A stretch of 64,000 nt of DNA from Halomonas urumqiensis (GTDB taxonomy: Bacteria > Pseudomonadota > Gammaproteobacteria > Pseudomonadales > Halomonadaceae), in NCBI RefSeq assembly GCF_003028575.1, contig NZ_PYUD01000001.1, forward strand, positions 248,001 to 312,000, in the 5' to 3' direction. The position numbers and the translations under genes are program-made. Under the pieces are notes generated by a model. That model worked only from the letters and a program-made list of their open reading frames with translations, had not been told where the DNA came from and did no database searches. Numbering within the stretch: the stretch's first letter is position 1; every line of letters starts with the position of its first letter. Shown in pieces: positions 1 to 10,031 of this stretch.

Positions 1-731
1 CCGCGGGCCTGAAAGAACGGCTGGGTGATCAGGTGGTGGTGGATTTTTGCATGCGCTATGGCAACCCATCCACCGACAGCGTGCTCAGACGTATGCAGGC
101 CGAGGGTTGCGAGCGCATCCTGTTCTTTCCGCTCTATCCACAGTACGCCTCACCGACCACGGCCACCGCCAATGATCAGGCGTTTCGCACGCTGATGAAG
201 CTCAAGTGGCAGCCGGCCGTGCGGACGGTGCCTGCCTACTTCGAGCAGCCCGCCTACATCGAGGCACTGGCCAATTCGGTGCGCGAGGCCTATGCGGCGA
301 CCGAATCACGTCCCGACGTCCTCGTGGCGTCCTATCACGGCGTGCCCAAGCGCTACTTGCTCGAGGGCGACCCCTACCACTGCCAGTGCCAGAAGACCAC
401 GCGCCTGCTGAAGGAGCGCCTGGGCTGGAAGGACGACGAGATCGTCACCGCCTTCCAGTCCAAGTTCGGCCCCGAGGAGTGGGTGGGGCCGGCGACGGTG
501 GAGCACGTGGCCGAGCTTGCCCGCCAGGGCAAGAAGCACATTGCGGTGGTGTCGCCGGCGTTTTCCTCCGATTGCGTGGAGACCCTCGAGGAAATCGAGC
601 AGGAGATCCGCTCAAGCTTTATCGAGGCAGGCGGCGAGACCTTCACCTACATTCCCTGCCTCAACGCGCGCGATGACCATATCGCCGCGTTGCTCTCGGT
701 GATCGAGAACGAGCTCGGCGGTTGGATTTAA
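1..731 (+). CDS. hemH: Ferrochelatase, 5' truncated by window edge
   Basis: Inserts Fe2+ into protoporphyrin IX, the last step of protoheme synthesis. The reading frame is open from base 3 with no start visible, so roughly the first 90 to 100 residues of a normal 320-345 aa protein lie outside the window. Family motifs seen are AMRYGNPS-like (CMRYGNPS) near the left edge, the active-site block SYHGVPKRYLLEGDPYHCQC with its conserved His, FQSKFGPEEWVGPAT, and SPAFSSDCVETLEEI, where the conserved Glu residues lie. The protein ends NELGGWI. The gene converges on the Pha antiporter operon, with only 33 bases between the two stop codons and no obvious terminator there. Confidence 0.95.
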   Translation, partial: AGLKERLGDQVVVDFCMRYGNPSTDSVLRRMQAEGCERILFFPLYPQYASPTTATANDQAFRTLMKLKWQPAVRTVPAYFEQPAYIEALANSVREAYAATESRPDVLVASYHGVPKRYLLEGDPYHCQCQKTTRLLKERLGWKDDEIVTAFQSKFGPEEWVGPATVEHVAELARQGKKHIAVVSPAFSSDCVETLEEIEQEIRSSFIEAGGETFTYIPCLNARDDHIAALLSVIENELGGWI

Positions 732-764
732 CCGCTGTATCTGCCGCGGCTGGGGAGGAAGCGC

Positions 765-1154
765 TCAGCCGTGGCCGCGGTCCGGGTGGGGCACCGGGCG
801 CTCACCAATCTCCTCATCCCGCAGTTCCGGTGGCTTGCCGCCAGTGTGGTCCTCGTGGCGCAACTGCATGTGCAGGCCGGTCTTGGCCAGCAGGTGGGCA
901 CTGACCGGTGCGGTAATGAACAAGAACAGGGCAATCAGCATCTCCTGGATATCGGGTTTTCCATCAATGACCCAGAAGTACAGCATCGAGGCGATCAGCA
1001 TGCAGCCGATGCCCAGGGTGGTGGCCTTTGTGGGGCCGTGCAGGCGCATGTAGAAGTCACGCAGGTGCGCCATCCCCAATGAGCCAATGAACACGAAGGT
1101 GCCGCCGGCCACCAGCAGAAAGGCGATCACCCCTTCGAGAATCACGTAGAGCAT
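765..1154 (-). CDS. phaG: Na+/H+ antiporter subunit G (Pha/Mrp cluster 1)
   Basis: Smallest-class membrane subunit of a hetero-oligomeric Mrp monovalent cation/proton antiporter, 129 aa. Three hydrophobic segments are visible (about residues 3-27, 38-60 and 65-90), with the MrpG hallmark LRDFYMRLHGPTKATTLG between the first two. A hydrophilic tail rich in Asp, Glu and His follows. The frame is open further upstream, but the ATG at 1154 (MLYVILEGVIAF) begins at the first membrane segment and sits 8 bases after the phaF stop, so it is preferred. It is the last gene of the operon phaAB-C-D-E-F-G. Confidence 0.9.
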   Translation of the reverse strand: MLYVILEGVIAFLLVAGGTFVFIGSLGMAHLRDFYMRLHGPTKATTLGIGCMLIASMLYFWVIDGKPDIQEMLIALFLFITAPVSAHLLAKTGLHMQLRHEDHTGGKPPELRDEEIGERPVPHPDRGHG

Positions 1155-1162
1155 GAGACCTC

Positions 1163-1432
1163 CTATTCGATGATGTCGCCGCGCAGCAGGTACTTGCAGA
1201 CCGCCACGGTGCTGATGAAACCGAGCATGGCGATCAACAGCGCCGCCTCGAAGTAGGTCTTGGTATTGAGCCATAGCCCCATCAGCACGATCAGCGCGAT
1301 CGAGTTGATGTACATGGTGTCCAGTGCCAGCAGCCGATCCGGCATGTCCGGACCCACCGCCAGGCGATAAACGTTGAGTAGCAGGGCTATCACCACCAGC
1401 GCGAGGGTGATCGAAAGGGCGATATCTAGCAT
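1163..1432 (-). CDS. phaF: Na+/H+ antiporter subunit F (Pha/Mrp cluster 1)
   Basis: An 89-aa MrpF subunit of the antiporter complex in the inner membrane. Three predicted membrane helices surround the family motif VGPDMPDRLLALDT, in which the Asp is conserved. The start overlaps the end of phaE by 7 bases, which indicates translational coupling. The length and motif match the family closely. Confidence 0.92.
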   Translation of the reverse strand: MLDIALSITLALVVIALLLNVYRLAVGPDMPDRLLALDTMYINSIALIVLMGLWLNTKTYFEAALLIAMLGFISTVAVCKYLLRGDIIE

Positions 1433-1923
1433 TCGTAGATCTCCTTCAGGGGCTGCTCGTAGCGCTCGCGGATGTGGGTGATCAGCGCCTCCTCGTCATC
1501 GACGTTCAAGGCGTGGATCAGCAGGGTCTTGCCATCCATGCGCAGGTTGGCCGAGACGGTGCCCGGAGTCAGGCTAATGGTGTTGGCCAAAAGCGTCACG
1601 GTGAAGCGATCCTGGAGCATCAATGGATACTCGACGAAGTGGGGCCTCAGCTTGCTCCAGGGGTTGGCGATCAGCCAGGCCACCTCGAGATTGGCGATGA
1701 TGATGTCGCCGAGCACGCGCAGCACGAAGCGCAGCAGAGTCCATGGCTTGGCGACGTGTGGCTGGGCGTCCCAGAAGCGGTGGGTGAACAGCGGTATGGC
1801 GATGGCAAGCGCACTCCCCAGCAGGATATGGCCGAAGGCCACGCTGCGCACCAGCAGCAGCCACACCACCAGCAGCAGGATCGACATCAACGGTGTGGGG
1901 AGCCAGGAACGAGGCTTCATCAT
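1426..1923 (-). CDS. phaE: Na+/H+ antiporter subunit E (Pha/Mrp cluster 1)
   Basis: A 165-aa MrpE subunit. It has two N-terminal membrane segments (about residues 10-50), a third near residues 65-90, and a cytoplasmic C-terminal domain containing LLANTISLTPGTVSANL, the family signature. The start codon overlaps the phaD stop by 4 bases (ATGA). MrpE is needed for assembly or full activity of the complex in studied systems. That role is taken from the family. Confidence 0.92.
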   Translation of the reverse strand: MMKPRSWLPTPLMSILLLVVWLLLVRSVAFGHILLGSALAIAIPLFTHRFWDAQPHVAKPWTLLRFVLRVLGDIIIANLEVAWLIANPWSKLRPHFVEYPLMLQDRFTVTLLANTISLTPGTVSANLRMDGKTLLIHALNVDDEEALITHIRERYEQPLKEIYEC

Positions 1924-3443
1924 GGGGTCGCTCCGTCGACTTTAATCATCGGGGCATCGAAAAGCGCGTGGATCATCGCCTCGGGGTTGGCCAACTGCTC
2001 GGCGGTGGCAAGCGTGTATCCGGTGATCGGCCCTGCCAGCAATACCAGCAGCGGTGAGGCGCCCAGCAACCACATCACGCCAAACCACTGACGACGTGGC
2101 AGCGCCTCGCCCATGGCATCTCCCTGGCTGCGCCAGAACAGCGTCGAGCCAGCGCGTGACAGTGCCACAGTGGCGGCAAGGCCCGTCGCCAGGAGGATCG
2201 GCCACAACCAGGCTTGCTGGCTGCCTTCGGCGGAGGCCATCACCAGTACCTTGCCTAGCGCGCCCGACATGGGGGGCAGGCCTGCCACCCCCACGGCACC
2301 GACGAAGAACAGTCCGGCAAGCCAGCCACCCTGCTTGAGCGGGCGTCCCTTGACCAGGCGCGTGCCGGCCTTGCCGCGCTGTACGCCAATCAGTTCCGCG
2401 AGCAGGAACAATCCACCCGTGACCAGGGTGGTGTGGATCAGGTAGTAGAGCAGTGCGGATACGGCCTCGACCGAGCCCATGCCGATGCCCGCCAGCAGCG
2501 TGCCCACCGATACCAGCACCAGGTAGGCGACCAGCAGGCGCAGGTCGCGCGCTGCCAGCACCCCAACGCCGGCGGCAATTAGGGTGGCAAGCGAGAACCA
2601 CCATATCCAGGCCTGCTCCAGGTTGGCGAGACCGCCGGCCGATTCACCGAATACCAACGAATAGACACGCAGGATCGAATAGATGCCGACCTTGGTCATG
2701 ATCGCGAAGAGTGCCGCCACCGGTGCCGGGGCGGCGGCATAGGCCCGCGGCAACCAGAAGTAGAGCGGCAGGATGGCCGCCTTGAGGCCGAACACCACCA
2801 ACAGTATGAGGGCACCAGCCTTGACCAGCCCGTCGCGTTCGGCGGGGAGCTCGGCCAGGCGCACCGCCATGTCCGCCATGTTGAGCGTGCCGGTGGCACC
2901 GTACAGTATGCCCACCCCGATCAGGAACAATGAGGAACCGGCCAGGTTGAGCACCACATAGTGCACGCTTGACTGGATACGCGCCTTGCCACCGCCATGC
3001 AGAAGCAGGGCATAGGACGCCAGCAGCAGCACCTCGAAGAATACGAACAGGTTGAACAGGTCGCCGGTCAGGAAGGCACCGTTGATGCCCATCAGCTGCC
3101 ACTGGAACAGGCCATGGAAGTTGCTGCCCTTCTCGTCATCCCCCGCGCAGGCGAATACCACAGCACCCAACGCCAGCACCCCGGTCAGCAGCACCATCAG
3201 GGCCGAGAGTCGGTCCAGCACCAGCACGATACCGAACGGAGGTTGCCAGTCACCCAGGGCGTAGTAGGTCACCTCGCCGCCGGCCGCCTTTGCCACCAGC
3301 GCGATGCCGATCAGCACCAGCAGCGCGGTGGACGCCACGCTGATCAGGCGCTTGGTGCGTGTCACCCCTTGGCGGCTGCGTAACAGCAGGATGCCCGCCA
3401 CCAGCGGTAGTACCACCGGCAGTACGATCAGATGCTGGATCAC
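1920..3443 (-). CDS. phaD: Na+/H+ antiporter subunit D (Pha/Mrp cluster 1)
   Basis: A 507-aa NuoN/NuoM-like subunit with about 14 membrane helices, homologous to the proton-pumping antiporter subunits of complex I. Visible family features are the conserved Glu in FVFFEVLLLASYALL, the Lys in FGLKAAILPLYFWLP, and AAPAPVAALFAIMTKVGIYSILR. With the MrpA part of PhaAB it is expected to supply one of the ion paths. The stop overlaps phaE and the start overlaps the phaC stop, each by 4 bases. Confidence 0.94.
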   Translation of the reverse strand: MIQHLIVLPVVLPLVAGILLLRSRQGVTRTKRLISVASTALLVLIGIALVAKAAGGEVTYYALGDWQPPFGIVLVLDRLSALMVLLTGVLALGAVVFACAGDDEKGSNFHGLFQWQLMGINGAFLTGDLFNLFVFFEVLLLASYALLLHGGGKARIQSSVHYVVLNLAGSSLFLIGVGILYGATGTLNMADMAVRLAELPAERDGLVKAGALILLVVFGLKAAILPLYFWLPRAYAAAPAPVAALFAIMTKVGIYSILRVYSLVFGESAGGLANLEQAWIWWFSLATLIAAGVGVLAARDLRLLVAYLVLVSVGTLLAGIGMGSVEAVSALLYYLIHTTLVTGGLFLLAELIGVQRGKAGTRLVKGRPLKQGGWLAGLFFVGAVGVAGLPPMSGALGKVLVMASAEGSQQAWLWPILLATGLAATVALSRAGSTLFWRSQGDAMGEALPRRQWFGVMWLLGASPLLVLLAGPITGYTLATAEQLANPEAMIHALFDAPMIKVDGATP

Positions 3444-3784
3444 GCCCGACCCTCCCCATCTTCACGCTTGCGACCGTCCACATGGTCGTTGCCCGCCTCG
3501 CTGCGCGCACGCATTGCCAGGATCACCACGAAGGCGGTCATGGCGAAGCCGATAACGATGGCGGTCAGCACCAGCGCCTGGGGCAATGGATCGGCATAGG
3601 TCCCTGGGCCATCGAGTATCGCGGCGCCATCGGTGGTAAGACCGCCCATCGAGAACAGGAACAGGTTCACCGCGTAGGAGAGCAGGGTCAGGCCGACCAC
3701 CACCGGGAAGGTGCGGCCACGCAGGGTCAGGTAGAGCCCGCAGGCGGTCAATACCCCGGTGGTGATGGCATAGAGGCTTTCCAT
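3440..3784 (-). CDS. phaC: Na+/H+ antiporter subunit C (Pha/Mrp cluster 1)
   Basis: A 114-aa MrpC subunit, related to NuoK. Three membrane helices are visible, together with LTLLSYAVNLFLFSMGGL and the loop ending DPLPQALVLTAIVIGFAMTA, which is the family signature. It overlaps phaAB by one base and phaD by four, so the operon is tightly coupled. The C-terminus is hydrophilic (DHVDGRKREDGEGRA). The symbol refers to the pH-adaptation pha nomenclature, not to PHA synthase. Confidence 0.92.
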   Translation of the reverse strand: MESLYAITTGVLTACGLYLTLRGRTFPVVVGLTLLSYAVNLFLFSMGGLTTDGAAILDGPGTYADPLPQALVLTAIVIGFAMTAFVVILAMRARSEAGNDHVDGRKREDGEGRA

Positions 3785-6618
3785 CAGCGATTCTCCTTGG
3801 TGAGCCGCTTGTTGGCAGCGGCGCTTGTCTGCGAAGCTTCCTTGGTTGGGCGGTGGGACGTGGTGACCTTGCCGAGGTTGGCGAGGATCATCAACGTGGC
3901 GCCCACCACGGCAAGGTAGACGCCCAGATCGAAAAGCATGGCCGTGGCCAGTTCAAATTCGCCCACCAGTGGCAGGTGGAAGTGTCCGAATGCCGAGGTC
4001 AGGAAGGGGTGGCCGAACAGCCAACTGCCGAGGCCGGTGAGGGTGGCGATGGCCACGCCGATGATGGCGACAGGCTGGTAGGGGAAGTCGAGGCGCTGCT
4101 GGGCCCATTCCACGCCGCGAGCCATGTAGAGCAGGATCAACGCCACGGCGGTAATCAGCCCCGCGATGAAGCCGCCGCCGGGCAGGTTGTGGCCGCGCAG
4201 GAAGATGAAGGCGGACACCAACAAGGCAAGTGGCAGCAGCGCCATGGAGATCGACGTCAGGATGGCCGGATAACGATCCGGTGACCACACGCGCCCTTCG
4301 CCGTCACTGTGGGGCATGAACAGCCTCAGGCGGTTGAGCAACTTGAAGATGGCCAGCCCCGCAAGAGCCAGTACGGTGATCTCGCCCAGCGTATCGAAGC
4401 CACGAAAGTCGACCAGAATCACGTTGACGACATTATGGCCACCGCCGCCGGGGATGCTGTTGTCGAGGAAGAAGCCCGAAATTGGCGCGTTGTCGCGGGT
4501 CAGTACCGCGTAGTTGAGGCTTGCGACAACGAAGCCCAGGGTGCCGGCCAGCACCACGTCACGCAGGTTACGTCGTGGAGAGGATTCGCGCGGTGTCTTC
4601 TGGGGCAGGAAGAACAGCGCCAGCATCAGCAGGATCATCGTCACCACCTCCACGGACAGCTGGGTCAGGGCCAGGTCAGGCGCGGAGAAGCGCGCGAAGG
4701 TCAGCGATACCATCAGACCCACCACGGATAGCAGGATCAACGACACCAGCCGGTAGCGATGCGTGACGGCGGTGCCCACACCCCCGAAGATCAGCAGCGC
4801 CGCACCGAGCAGCAGCACGCCGTCGATGGGCTGGTTGCCCTTGCTGCCGGTCAGCGGCCCCATGCCGGCGAGTCCGATTCCCCCCATGACCAGTGATGCG
4901 AGCAGCAGCCAAGCCATGTAGCGCTGCAGCGAGCCGCCCTCGAAGCGGGTGAGTACCTTTTCGGCGCGCCGGTTCAGCGACTGGACCGAGTCCTCGAAGA
5001 CCAGGCGCGAGTCCACCGAGCGAAATCCCTTGAGATAGCGTCGCAGGTCGCCATGGCGCCAATAGGTGGCAATGCCGGCCATCAGTGCCACCACGCTCAT
5101 GGCCAGGGGCAGGTTCACGCCGTGCCAGATCGCCAGATGGAAGTCGAGCGACTCGCCAAGGACCGCCTGGGAGGCCATGTCGAGCAGGCCGGTGGCCAGC
5201 GCCGCAGGGAACAGGCCCACCAGCACGCACAAGGCGACCAGCAGTTCCACCGGCGCTCGCATCAGGCGTGGTGGTTCATGGGGAGGGGATGGCGGTGCTT
5301 CGCGGGCAGGCTTGAAGAAGACCGCATGCACCAGGCGCAACGAGTAGGCCACCGAGAGGATACCCCCCAGGGTGGCCAGCACCGGCATCGCCCAGCTCAA
5401 GCCGCCGAGTACCGGGGTCGAAAGGCTCTCGGTGAAGAACATCTCCTTGGAGAGAAAGCCGTTGAGCAGGGGCACGCCGGCCATGGCGGCGGCGGCCACC
5501 GTGGTCAGCACGGCGGTGACCGGCATGGCGCGGCGAAGTCCGCCGAGCCTTCCCAGTTCACGGGTGCCGGTTTCATGGTCGATGATTCCGGCGCTCATGA
5601 ACAGCGCCGCCTTGAAGGTGGCATGATTGAGAACGTGAAACAGCGCGGCAAGCACAGCCATTGGGCTGCCGATGCCCAGCAGTACGGTGATCAGGCCCAG
5701 GTGGCTGACCGTGGAAAAGGCCAGGATGGCCTTGAGGTCGGTCTTTAGCAGCGCGAACCAGGCACCATAGAGCAGCGTCGCCATGCCCACCAGCGACACC
5801 ACCACCGACCACAGTTCACTGCCAGCGATCGCAGGGTGGAGCCTGGCCATCAGGAAGATGCCGGCCTTGACCATGGTGGCAGAGTGCAGATAGGCCGACA
5901 CCGGGGTGGGCGCGGCCATGGCGTGGGGCAGCCAGAACTGGAAGGGGAACTGTGCCGACTTGGTAAAGGCGCCAAGCAGCACCAGGCCCAGCATCAATGG
6001 ATAGCGTGGGTCGGCGAGGATCGCATCGCCGCTGGCCAGCACCACGTCGATGTCGAAGCTACCGGCCATGTCGCCGAGCAGCAGCAGGCCGGCGAGCAGC
6101 GCCAGGCCACCAGCGCCGGTCACGGTCAGCGCCATGCGTGCACCCTTGCGGGCGTCGCTGCGGTGCGACCAGAAGCCGATCAGCAGGAAGGAAGAAATGC
6201 TGGTCAGTTCCCAATAAAGCCACAGCAGTAACAGGTTGTCGGACATCACGATGCCGACCATCGAGGCCATGAACAGGATCAGGTAGGCGTAGAAGCGGCC
6301 GTAGGGTTCCTCTGGCGACAGGTAGAAATGGGCATACAGCAGGATGAGCAGCCCGATGCCGAGGATCAGCAGGTTGAACAGCACCGACAGGCCATCCAGT
6401 CTCAGCGCCAGGTCGAGCCCCAGGCTTGGTATCCAGGCGGCGGCGAAGCGTAGCGATTCTCCAGCGGCGATTCCGGGTAGCTGGGCAAGGGTCAGTAACA
6501 GCCCAAGGGCAGGGAGCGCAGCGGTGGCAAGCGAGCAGAATCGCCTTCCACGCCCCGAGGTCAGCACGGGTACGATGACACCCAGCAGCGGCAACAGGGC
6601 TATCCACAGCAATGTCAT
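3784..6618 (-). CDS. phaAB: Na+/H+ antiporter subunit AB fusion (Pha/Mrp cluster 1)
   Basis: A 944-aa fused MrpA-MrpB protein, the hallmark of the six-gene (group 2, pha-type) antiporters. The first ~500 residues are NuoL-like, with [16 protein letters not shown] (conserved Glu), [17 protein letters not shown] (conserved Lys) and [19 protein letters not shown]. The middle carries the MrpA C-terminal domain ([15 protein letters not shown]). From about residue 800 comes an MrpB domain with [13 protein letters not shown]. The start at 6618 is the first gene of the operon and faces a 250-base spacer shared with the second, divergent Mrp operon. The encoded complex would export Na+ in exchange for H+, with K+ also possible in this group. 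Confidence 0.94.
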   Translation of the reverse strand: MTLLWIALLPLLGVIVPVLTSGRGRRFCSLATAALPALGLLLTLAQLPGIAAGESLRFAAAWIPSLGLDLALRLDGLSVLFNLLILGIGLLILLYAHFYLSPEEPYGRFYAYLILFMASMVGIVMSDNLLLLWLYWELTSISSFLLIGFWSHRSDARKGARMALTVTGAGGLALLAGLLLLGDMAGSFDIDVVLASGDAILADPRYPLMLGLVLLGAFTKSAQFPFQFWLPHAMAAPTPVSAYLHSATMVKAGIFLMARLHPAIAGSELWSVVVSLVGMATLLYGAWFALLKTDLKAILAFSTVSHLGLITVLLGIGSPMAVLAALFHVLNHATFKAALFMSAGIIDHETGTRELGRLGGLRRAMPVTAVLTTVAAAAMAGVPLLNGFLSKEMFFTESLSTPVLGGLSWAMPVLATLGGILSVAYSLRLVHAVFFKPAREAPPSPPHEPPRLMRAPVELLVALCVLVGLFPAALATGLLDMASQAVLGESLDFHLAIWHGVNLPLAMSVVALMAGIATYWRHGDLRRYLKGFRSVDSRLVFEDSVQSLNRRAEKVLTRFEGGSLQRYMAWLLLASLVMGGIGLAGMGPLTGSKGNQPIDGVLLLGAALLIFGGVGTAVTHRYRLVSLILLSVVGLMVSLTFARFSAPDLALTQLSVEVVTMILLMLALFFLPQKTPRESSPRRNLRDVVLAGTLGFVVASLNYAVLTRDNAPISGFFLDNSIPGGGGHNVVNVILVDFRGFDTLGEITVLALAGLAIFKLLNRLRLFMPHSDGEGRVWSPDRYPAILTSISMALLPLALLVSAFIFLRGHNLPGGGFIAGLITAVALILLYMARGVEWAQQRLDFPYQPVAIIGVAIATLTGLGSWLFGHPFLTSAFGHFHLPLVGEFELATAMLFDLGVYLAVVGATLMILANLGKVTTSHRPTKEASQTSAAANKRLTKENR

Positions 6619-6770
6619 TGAACGGTCATCCTGCGCGGGTCTGAATTAGGGGCATGTTGCTGTCGGGATCTGTGAGCGGCTTGTCGCCTTTTGCCATCCC
6701 TTGGCCAACGCGCCCACCCATGATCTTGCCCTGTCTACTCTACCGTAAACATTTGTTGGTCGCCCCTTCC

Positions 6771-6798
6771 TTGCCTTTCAACACCTTGGCTCTATAGA
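6771..6798 (+). promoter_or_regulatory. Candidate sigma-70 promoter of the second mrp operon
   Basis: TTGCCT (6771-6776) and TATAGA (6793-6798) are separated by 16 bases and lie about 70 bases upstream of the mrpA start. The -10 sits inside the small palindrome CTCTATAGAG (6790-6799). The rest of the 250-base divergent spacer (6619-6868) shows no further strong motif, and I could not place a convincing promoter for the minus-strand operon. Confidence 0.45.
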
Positions 6799-6868
6799 GT
6801 AGTTGCTTGATCCGGCCAAGCCCGAAGATGAAGGTAGCAGGGGCAGAGAGTAACGGGGAGGGCGTGAC

Positions 6869-9199
6869 ATGCAGCTTGCCGTAATGGGTGGCTTCATCCT
6901 GGCGGGAATGGCGCCACTGCTGCACCACTGGTTTGGTGCCAGGACACCGTTGGTCATGGCGATTCTGCCGTTGTCCATGGCGATGTGGTTGATGGGGCAG
7001 TGGCCAACGATTGCGGCCGGCGACGTGCTGCTGCTGGAGTGGGCCTGGGTACCCGCGCTCGGTATTACGTTGACCTTCCTGATCGATGGCCTGGCCTGGC
7101 TCTTCGCGATGCTGATCACCGTGATCGGCGCACTGGTGCTGATTTATACCGGCGACTATCTGAAAGGCCATCGTGATCTGCCACGCTTTCTGGTGGTGAT
7201 CGTCGCCTTCATGATGTCGATGCTCGGCCTGGTGCTGTCCGATAACCTGGTAACCCTGTTCGTCTTCTGGGAACTCACCAGTATCACCTCCTACCTGTTG
7301 ATCGGGTTCAACCACACCGATCTCACGGCGCGAAAATCGGCACAGCAAGGCCTGTTCGTCACGGTGGCTGGCGGTCTTGCGCTGATGGCAGGACTGGTGA
7401 TGTTGGGTGTTGCCGGCGGCAGTTGGTCATTGTCCGAGCTGAACGCCATGGGTGATGTCCTGCGTGAGCATGATCTCTACACCCCCTTGCTGATCTGTGT
7501 GTTGCTCGGTGCCTTTACCAAGTCGGCTCAGTTTCCGTTTCATTTCTGGCTACCCAATGCCATGGCTGCGCCCACGCCGGTCTCGGCCTACCTGCACTCC
7601 GCCACCATGGTCAAGGCAGGGATTTATCTTCTGGCGCGACTGCAGCCAAGCCTTGGCGGTACCGAGATGTGGATTATTATCCTCTCGGTTGTTGGGGCAT
7701 TCACCATGTTCACTGGTGCCTTCCTGGCCATTCGCAATACCAACGTCAAGAAGCTGCTTGCCTACTCCACGGTGATGGCCCTGGGAACCTTGACGATGCT
7801 GTTGGGGATCGGCACCGAAGGCGCGCTGATTGCCTTCGTTACCTTCCTGCTGGCTCATTCGCTGTACAAGGGCGCGCTGTTCATGGTTGCCGGTATCCTG
7901 GATCATGAGACCGGCACCAAGGATGTCACTGCGATGGGTGGTTTGCGCCACGTGATGCCCAAAACCACCCTGGTGGCCTGTATCGCGGCGTTGTCGCTGG
8001 CGGGCCTGCCGCCGCTGCTTGGCTTCGTCGGCAAGGAGCTGATGCTGGAGTCAGTGCTCGCTGCTGATCACTTTGACATGCTGATACTGATGCTGGCCTT
8101 CATCGCGGCCTTCCTTACCCTGGCGGTGGCGGCTGTCATGGTGCTTAAACCGTTCTTTGGCAAACGTCGCGAGACACCCAAGACACCACATGAAGCCCCG
8201 ACAGGCATGCTGGCAGGTCCTGCCATGCTTGCCACCTTATCGTTACTGTTGGGCCTGATGCCTGGGGTTCTCGACTCCCTGGTAACCGCGACGGTAGAGC
8301 AGATGGGCGTTGCTGGACCAGACGTGCACCTGGCACTCTGGCATGGCATTAACCTGCCGCTCATCCTGTCGCTTGTGAGCCTGGCATTGGGGGCGCTTGT
8401 TTACCGCCACTGGGATCGAGTGCGTGCCCGTTTGGCACGACTTGATCCGCTGCTGGCGCGGGGGCCAGAAGCCGGTTACGAGGCGTTGATGGCCTGGGTG
8501 GTGGTGTTCTCCGAGTGGCAGACCCGCGTGCTGCAGAACGGCTATATGCGCAACTATATTCTTGTGATGATCCTCACGCTGATTGCCTTGATCGGCAATT
8601 CATTGTTGCTGCGGCATGCACCACAGTTGGCTTTTCACCTGGATGTACAGTTCCACGAAGCGGTTGTGGTGGGCATGATGGTGATGGGGGCATTGTTCGC
8701 CACCATCGCTCGCTCAAGACTTGGGGCGGTGGTCTCTGTGGGCATAATGGGATTCTCCATAGCCCTGACTTTCATTCAGTTCAGCGCTCCAGACCTGGGT
8801 ATCACGCAGTTGCTGGTCGAGACCCTGACAGTGATACTGCTGGTACTTGTGCTGTTCCGTTTACCTCGCTTCTCTACCTTGTCGAATCCACTGGAGCGAG
8901 TTCGCGACGTCATTGTTGCAGGCTGCATGGGAGGCATGATCACCCTGCTGGTGCTCACTTCGTGGAGTATCGATCAGTTCGTGCCAATTTCCGGTTATAT
9001 GATCGAGAACAGTGTGCCATTGGCGCACGGCCGCAACATTGTCAACGTCATACTGGTCGACTATCGCTCGTTGGACACCTTGGGTGAAATCTTCGTGCTG
9101 GCACTGGCTGCGATTGGCGTTTTCGCGATGCTCAAGTTCCGTGCCCCGGAGAGATCAGTGAAACAGGGCGCTGCAGCCAAGGAGAATGCAGATGGTTAA
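6869..9199 (+). CDS. mrpA: Na+/H+ antiporter subunit A (Mrp cluster 2)
   Basis: A 776-aa MrpA subunit, not fused to MrpB, which makes this operon the seven-gene (group 1) type. NuoL-like core features are [17 protein letters not shown] (Glu), [17 protein letters not shown] (Lys) and [19 protein letters not shown]. The MrpA C-terminal domain contains [16 protein letters not shown]. The start is the ATG at 6869, after a GGGAGGGCG stretch. It resembles the first ~780 residues of PhaAB next door, so the two operons are paralogous. Base composition looks several points lower in GC than cluster 1, which hints at a different origin or age. Confidence 0.94.
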   Translation: MQLAVMGGFILAGMAPLLHHWFGARTPLVMAILPLSMAMWLMGQWPTIAAGDVLLLEWAWVPALGITLTFLIDGLAWLFAMLITVIGALVLIYTGDYLKGHRDLPRFLVVIVAFMMSMLGLVLSDNLVTLFVFWELTSITSYLLIGFNHTDLTARKSAQQGLFVTVAGGLALMAGLVMLGVAGGSWSLSELNAMGDVLREHDLYTPLLICVLLGAFTKSAQFPFHFWLPNAMAAPTPVSAYLHSATMVKAGIYLLARLQPSLGGTEMWIIILSVVGAFTMFTGAFLAIRNTNVKKLLAYSTVMALGTLTMLLGIGTEGALIAFVTFLLAHSLYKGALFMVAGILDHETGTKDVTAMGGLRHVMPKTTLVACIAALSLAGLPPLLGFVGKELMLESVLAADHFDMLILMLAFIAAFLTLAVAAVMVLKPFFGKRRETPKTPHEAPTGMLAGPAMLATLSLLLGLMPGVLDSLVTATVEQMGVAGPDVHLALWHGINLPLILSLVSLALGALVYRHWDRVRARLARLDPLLARGPEAGYEALMAWVVVFSEWQTRVLQNGYMRNYILVMILTLIALIGNSLLLRHAPQLAFHLDVQFHEAVVVGMMVMGALFATIARSRLGAVVSVGIMGFSIALTFIQFSAPDLGITQLLVETLTVILLVLVLFRLPRFSTLSNPLERVRDVIVAGCMGGMITLLVLTSWSIDQFVPISGYMIENSVPLAHGRNIVNVILVDYRSLDTLGEIFVLALAAIGVFAMLKFRAPERSVKQGAAAKENADG

Positions 9200-9623
9200 G
9201 TCCGGTACCATCATTCTCAATACTGCTGCGCGGCTGATGATGCCACTGCAACTGTTGTTCTCGGTATTTCTGCTGTTGCGCGGTCATGACGAGCCTGGTG
9301 GTGGCTTCATTGCCGGATTGGTGGCAGCGGGCGCCTTCACGCTTTATCTGTTCGCCTTTGGCGTCTCGGCTACCAAGCAAGTGCTTCGCATGGTCGATCC
9401 TCGTGATCTGATCGGTGTGGGGCTATTGCTGGGAATGGTATCGGTCTTCCCGGCGTGGTTCATGGGGCAGGCATTCCTGACTGCTCAGTGGTGGACTATA
9501 CCGATCATCGATTTCAAGGCATCGACCGTGCTGATTTTCGACATCGGTGTCTATCTGGCGGTATTGGGCTCGGTACTGGCCATGGTGATGACGTTGATGG
9601 AGGTCGACAAGGATGAGCCATGA
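9192..9623 (+). CDS. mrpB: Na+/H+ antiporter subunit B (Mrp cluster 2)
   Basis: A 143-aa MrpB with four membrane helices and the signature [20 protein letters not shown] near residues 25-44. Two in-frame ATGs exist (9186 and 9192). AAGGAG at 9179-9184 is better spaced for 9192, so that start is chosen. The gene overlaps the end of mrpA by 8 bases. In cluster 1 the same domain is the C-terminal part of PhaAB. Confidence 0.92.
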   Translation: MVKSGTIILNTAARLMMPLQLLFSVFLLLRGHDEPGGGFIAGLVAAGAFTLYLFAFGVSATKQVLRMVDPRDLIGVGLLLGMVSVFPAWFMGQAFLTAQWWTIPIIDFKASTVLIFDIGVYLAVLGSVLAMVMTLMEVDKDEP

Positions 9624-9683
9624 ACCAATGACGATAAGGCATGATAACCCCACGCTGGCAAAACCCTCAGGGGGAGGTGATTC

Positions 9684-10031
9684 ATGGAACCCTTGATGGC
9701 AGTGGCCATCGGACTGCTCTATGCGGCGGCCATTTTTCTGATGCTGCGGCGCTCCATCGTCAAGTTGGTGATCGGCCTGATGCTGCTCTCGAATGCTGCC
9801 AATCTGTTGATCTTTACCTCGGCGGGCATGACACGCGGTGCCCCGCCACTGATTCCAGATGGTATGCCTGGACCACTCGGCACTATCGCTGATCCTCTTC
9901 CGCAGGCGGTCGTGCTGACGGCTATCGTGATCGCATTCGGTGTGCTGGCCTTCGCAGTGGTTCTGATCCGCCGTGCCTATGAGATCGTCAAGGCCGATGA
10001 CCTGGACAAGATGAAGGATACCGACACGTGA
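9684..10031 (+). CDS. mrpC: Na+/H+ antiporter subunit C (Mrp cluster 2)
   Basis: A 115-aa NuoK-like subunit with three membrane helices. The family loop ending [20 protein letters not shown] is present, and [19 protein letters not shown] aligns with the cluster 1 protein. The start at 9684 follows GGGGGAGGTGATTC, a strong ribosome binding site. It is preceded by a 60-base gap, the longest within this operon, and overlaps mrpD by four bases. Confidence 0.92.
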   Translation: MEPLMAVAIGLLYAAAIFLMLRRSIVKLVIGLMLLSNAANLLIFTSAGMTRGAPPLIPDGMPGPLGTIADPLPQAVVLTAIVIAFGVLAFAVVLIRRAYEIVKADDLDKMKDTDT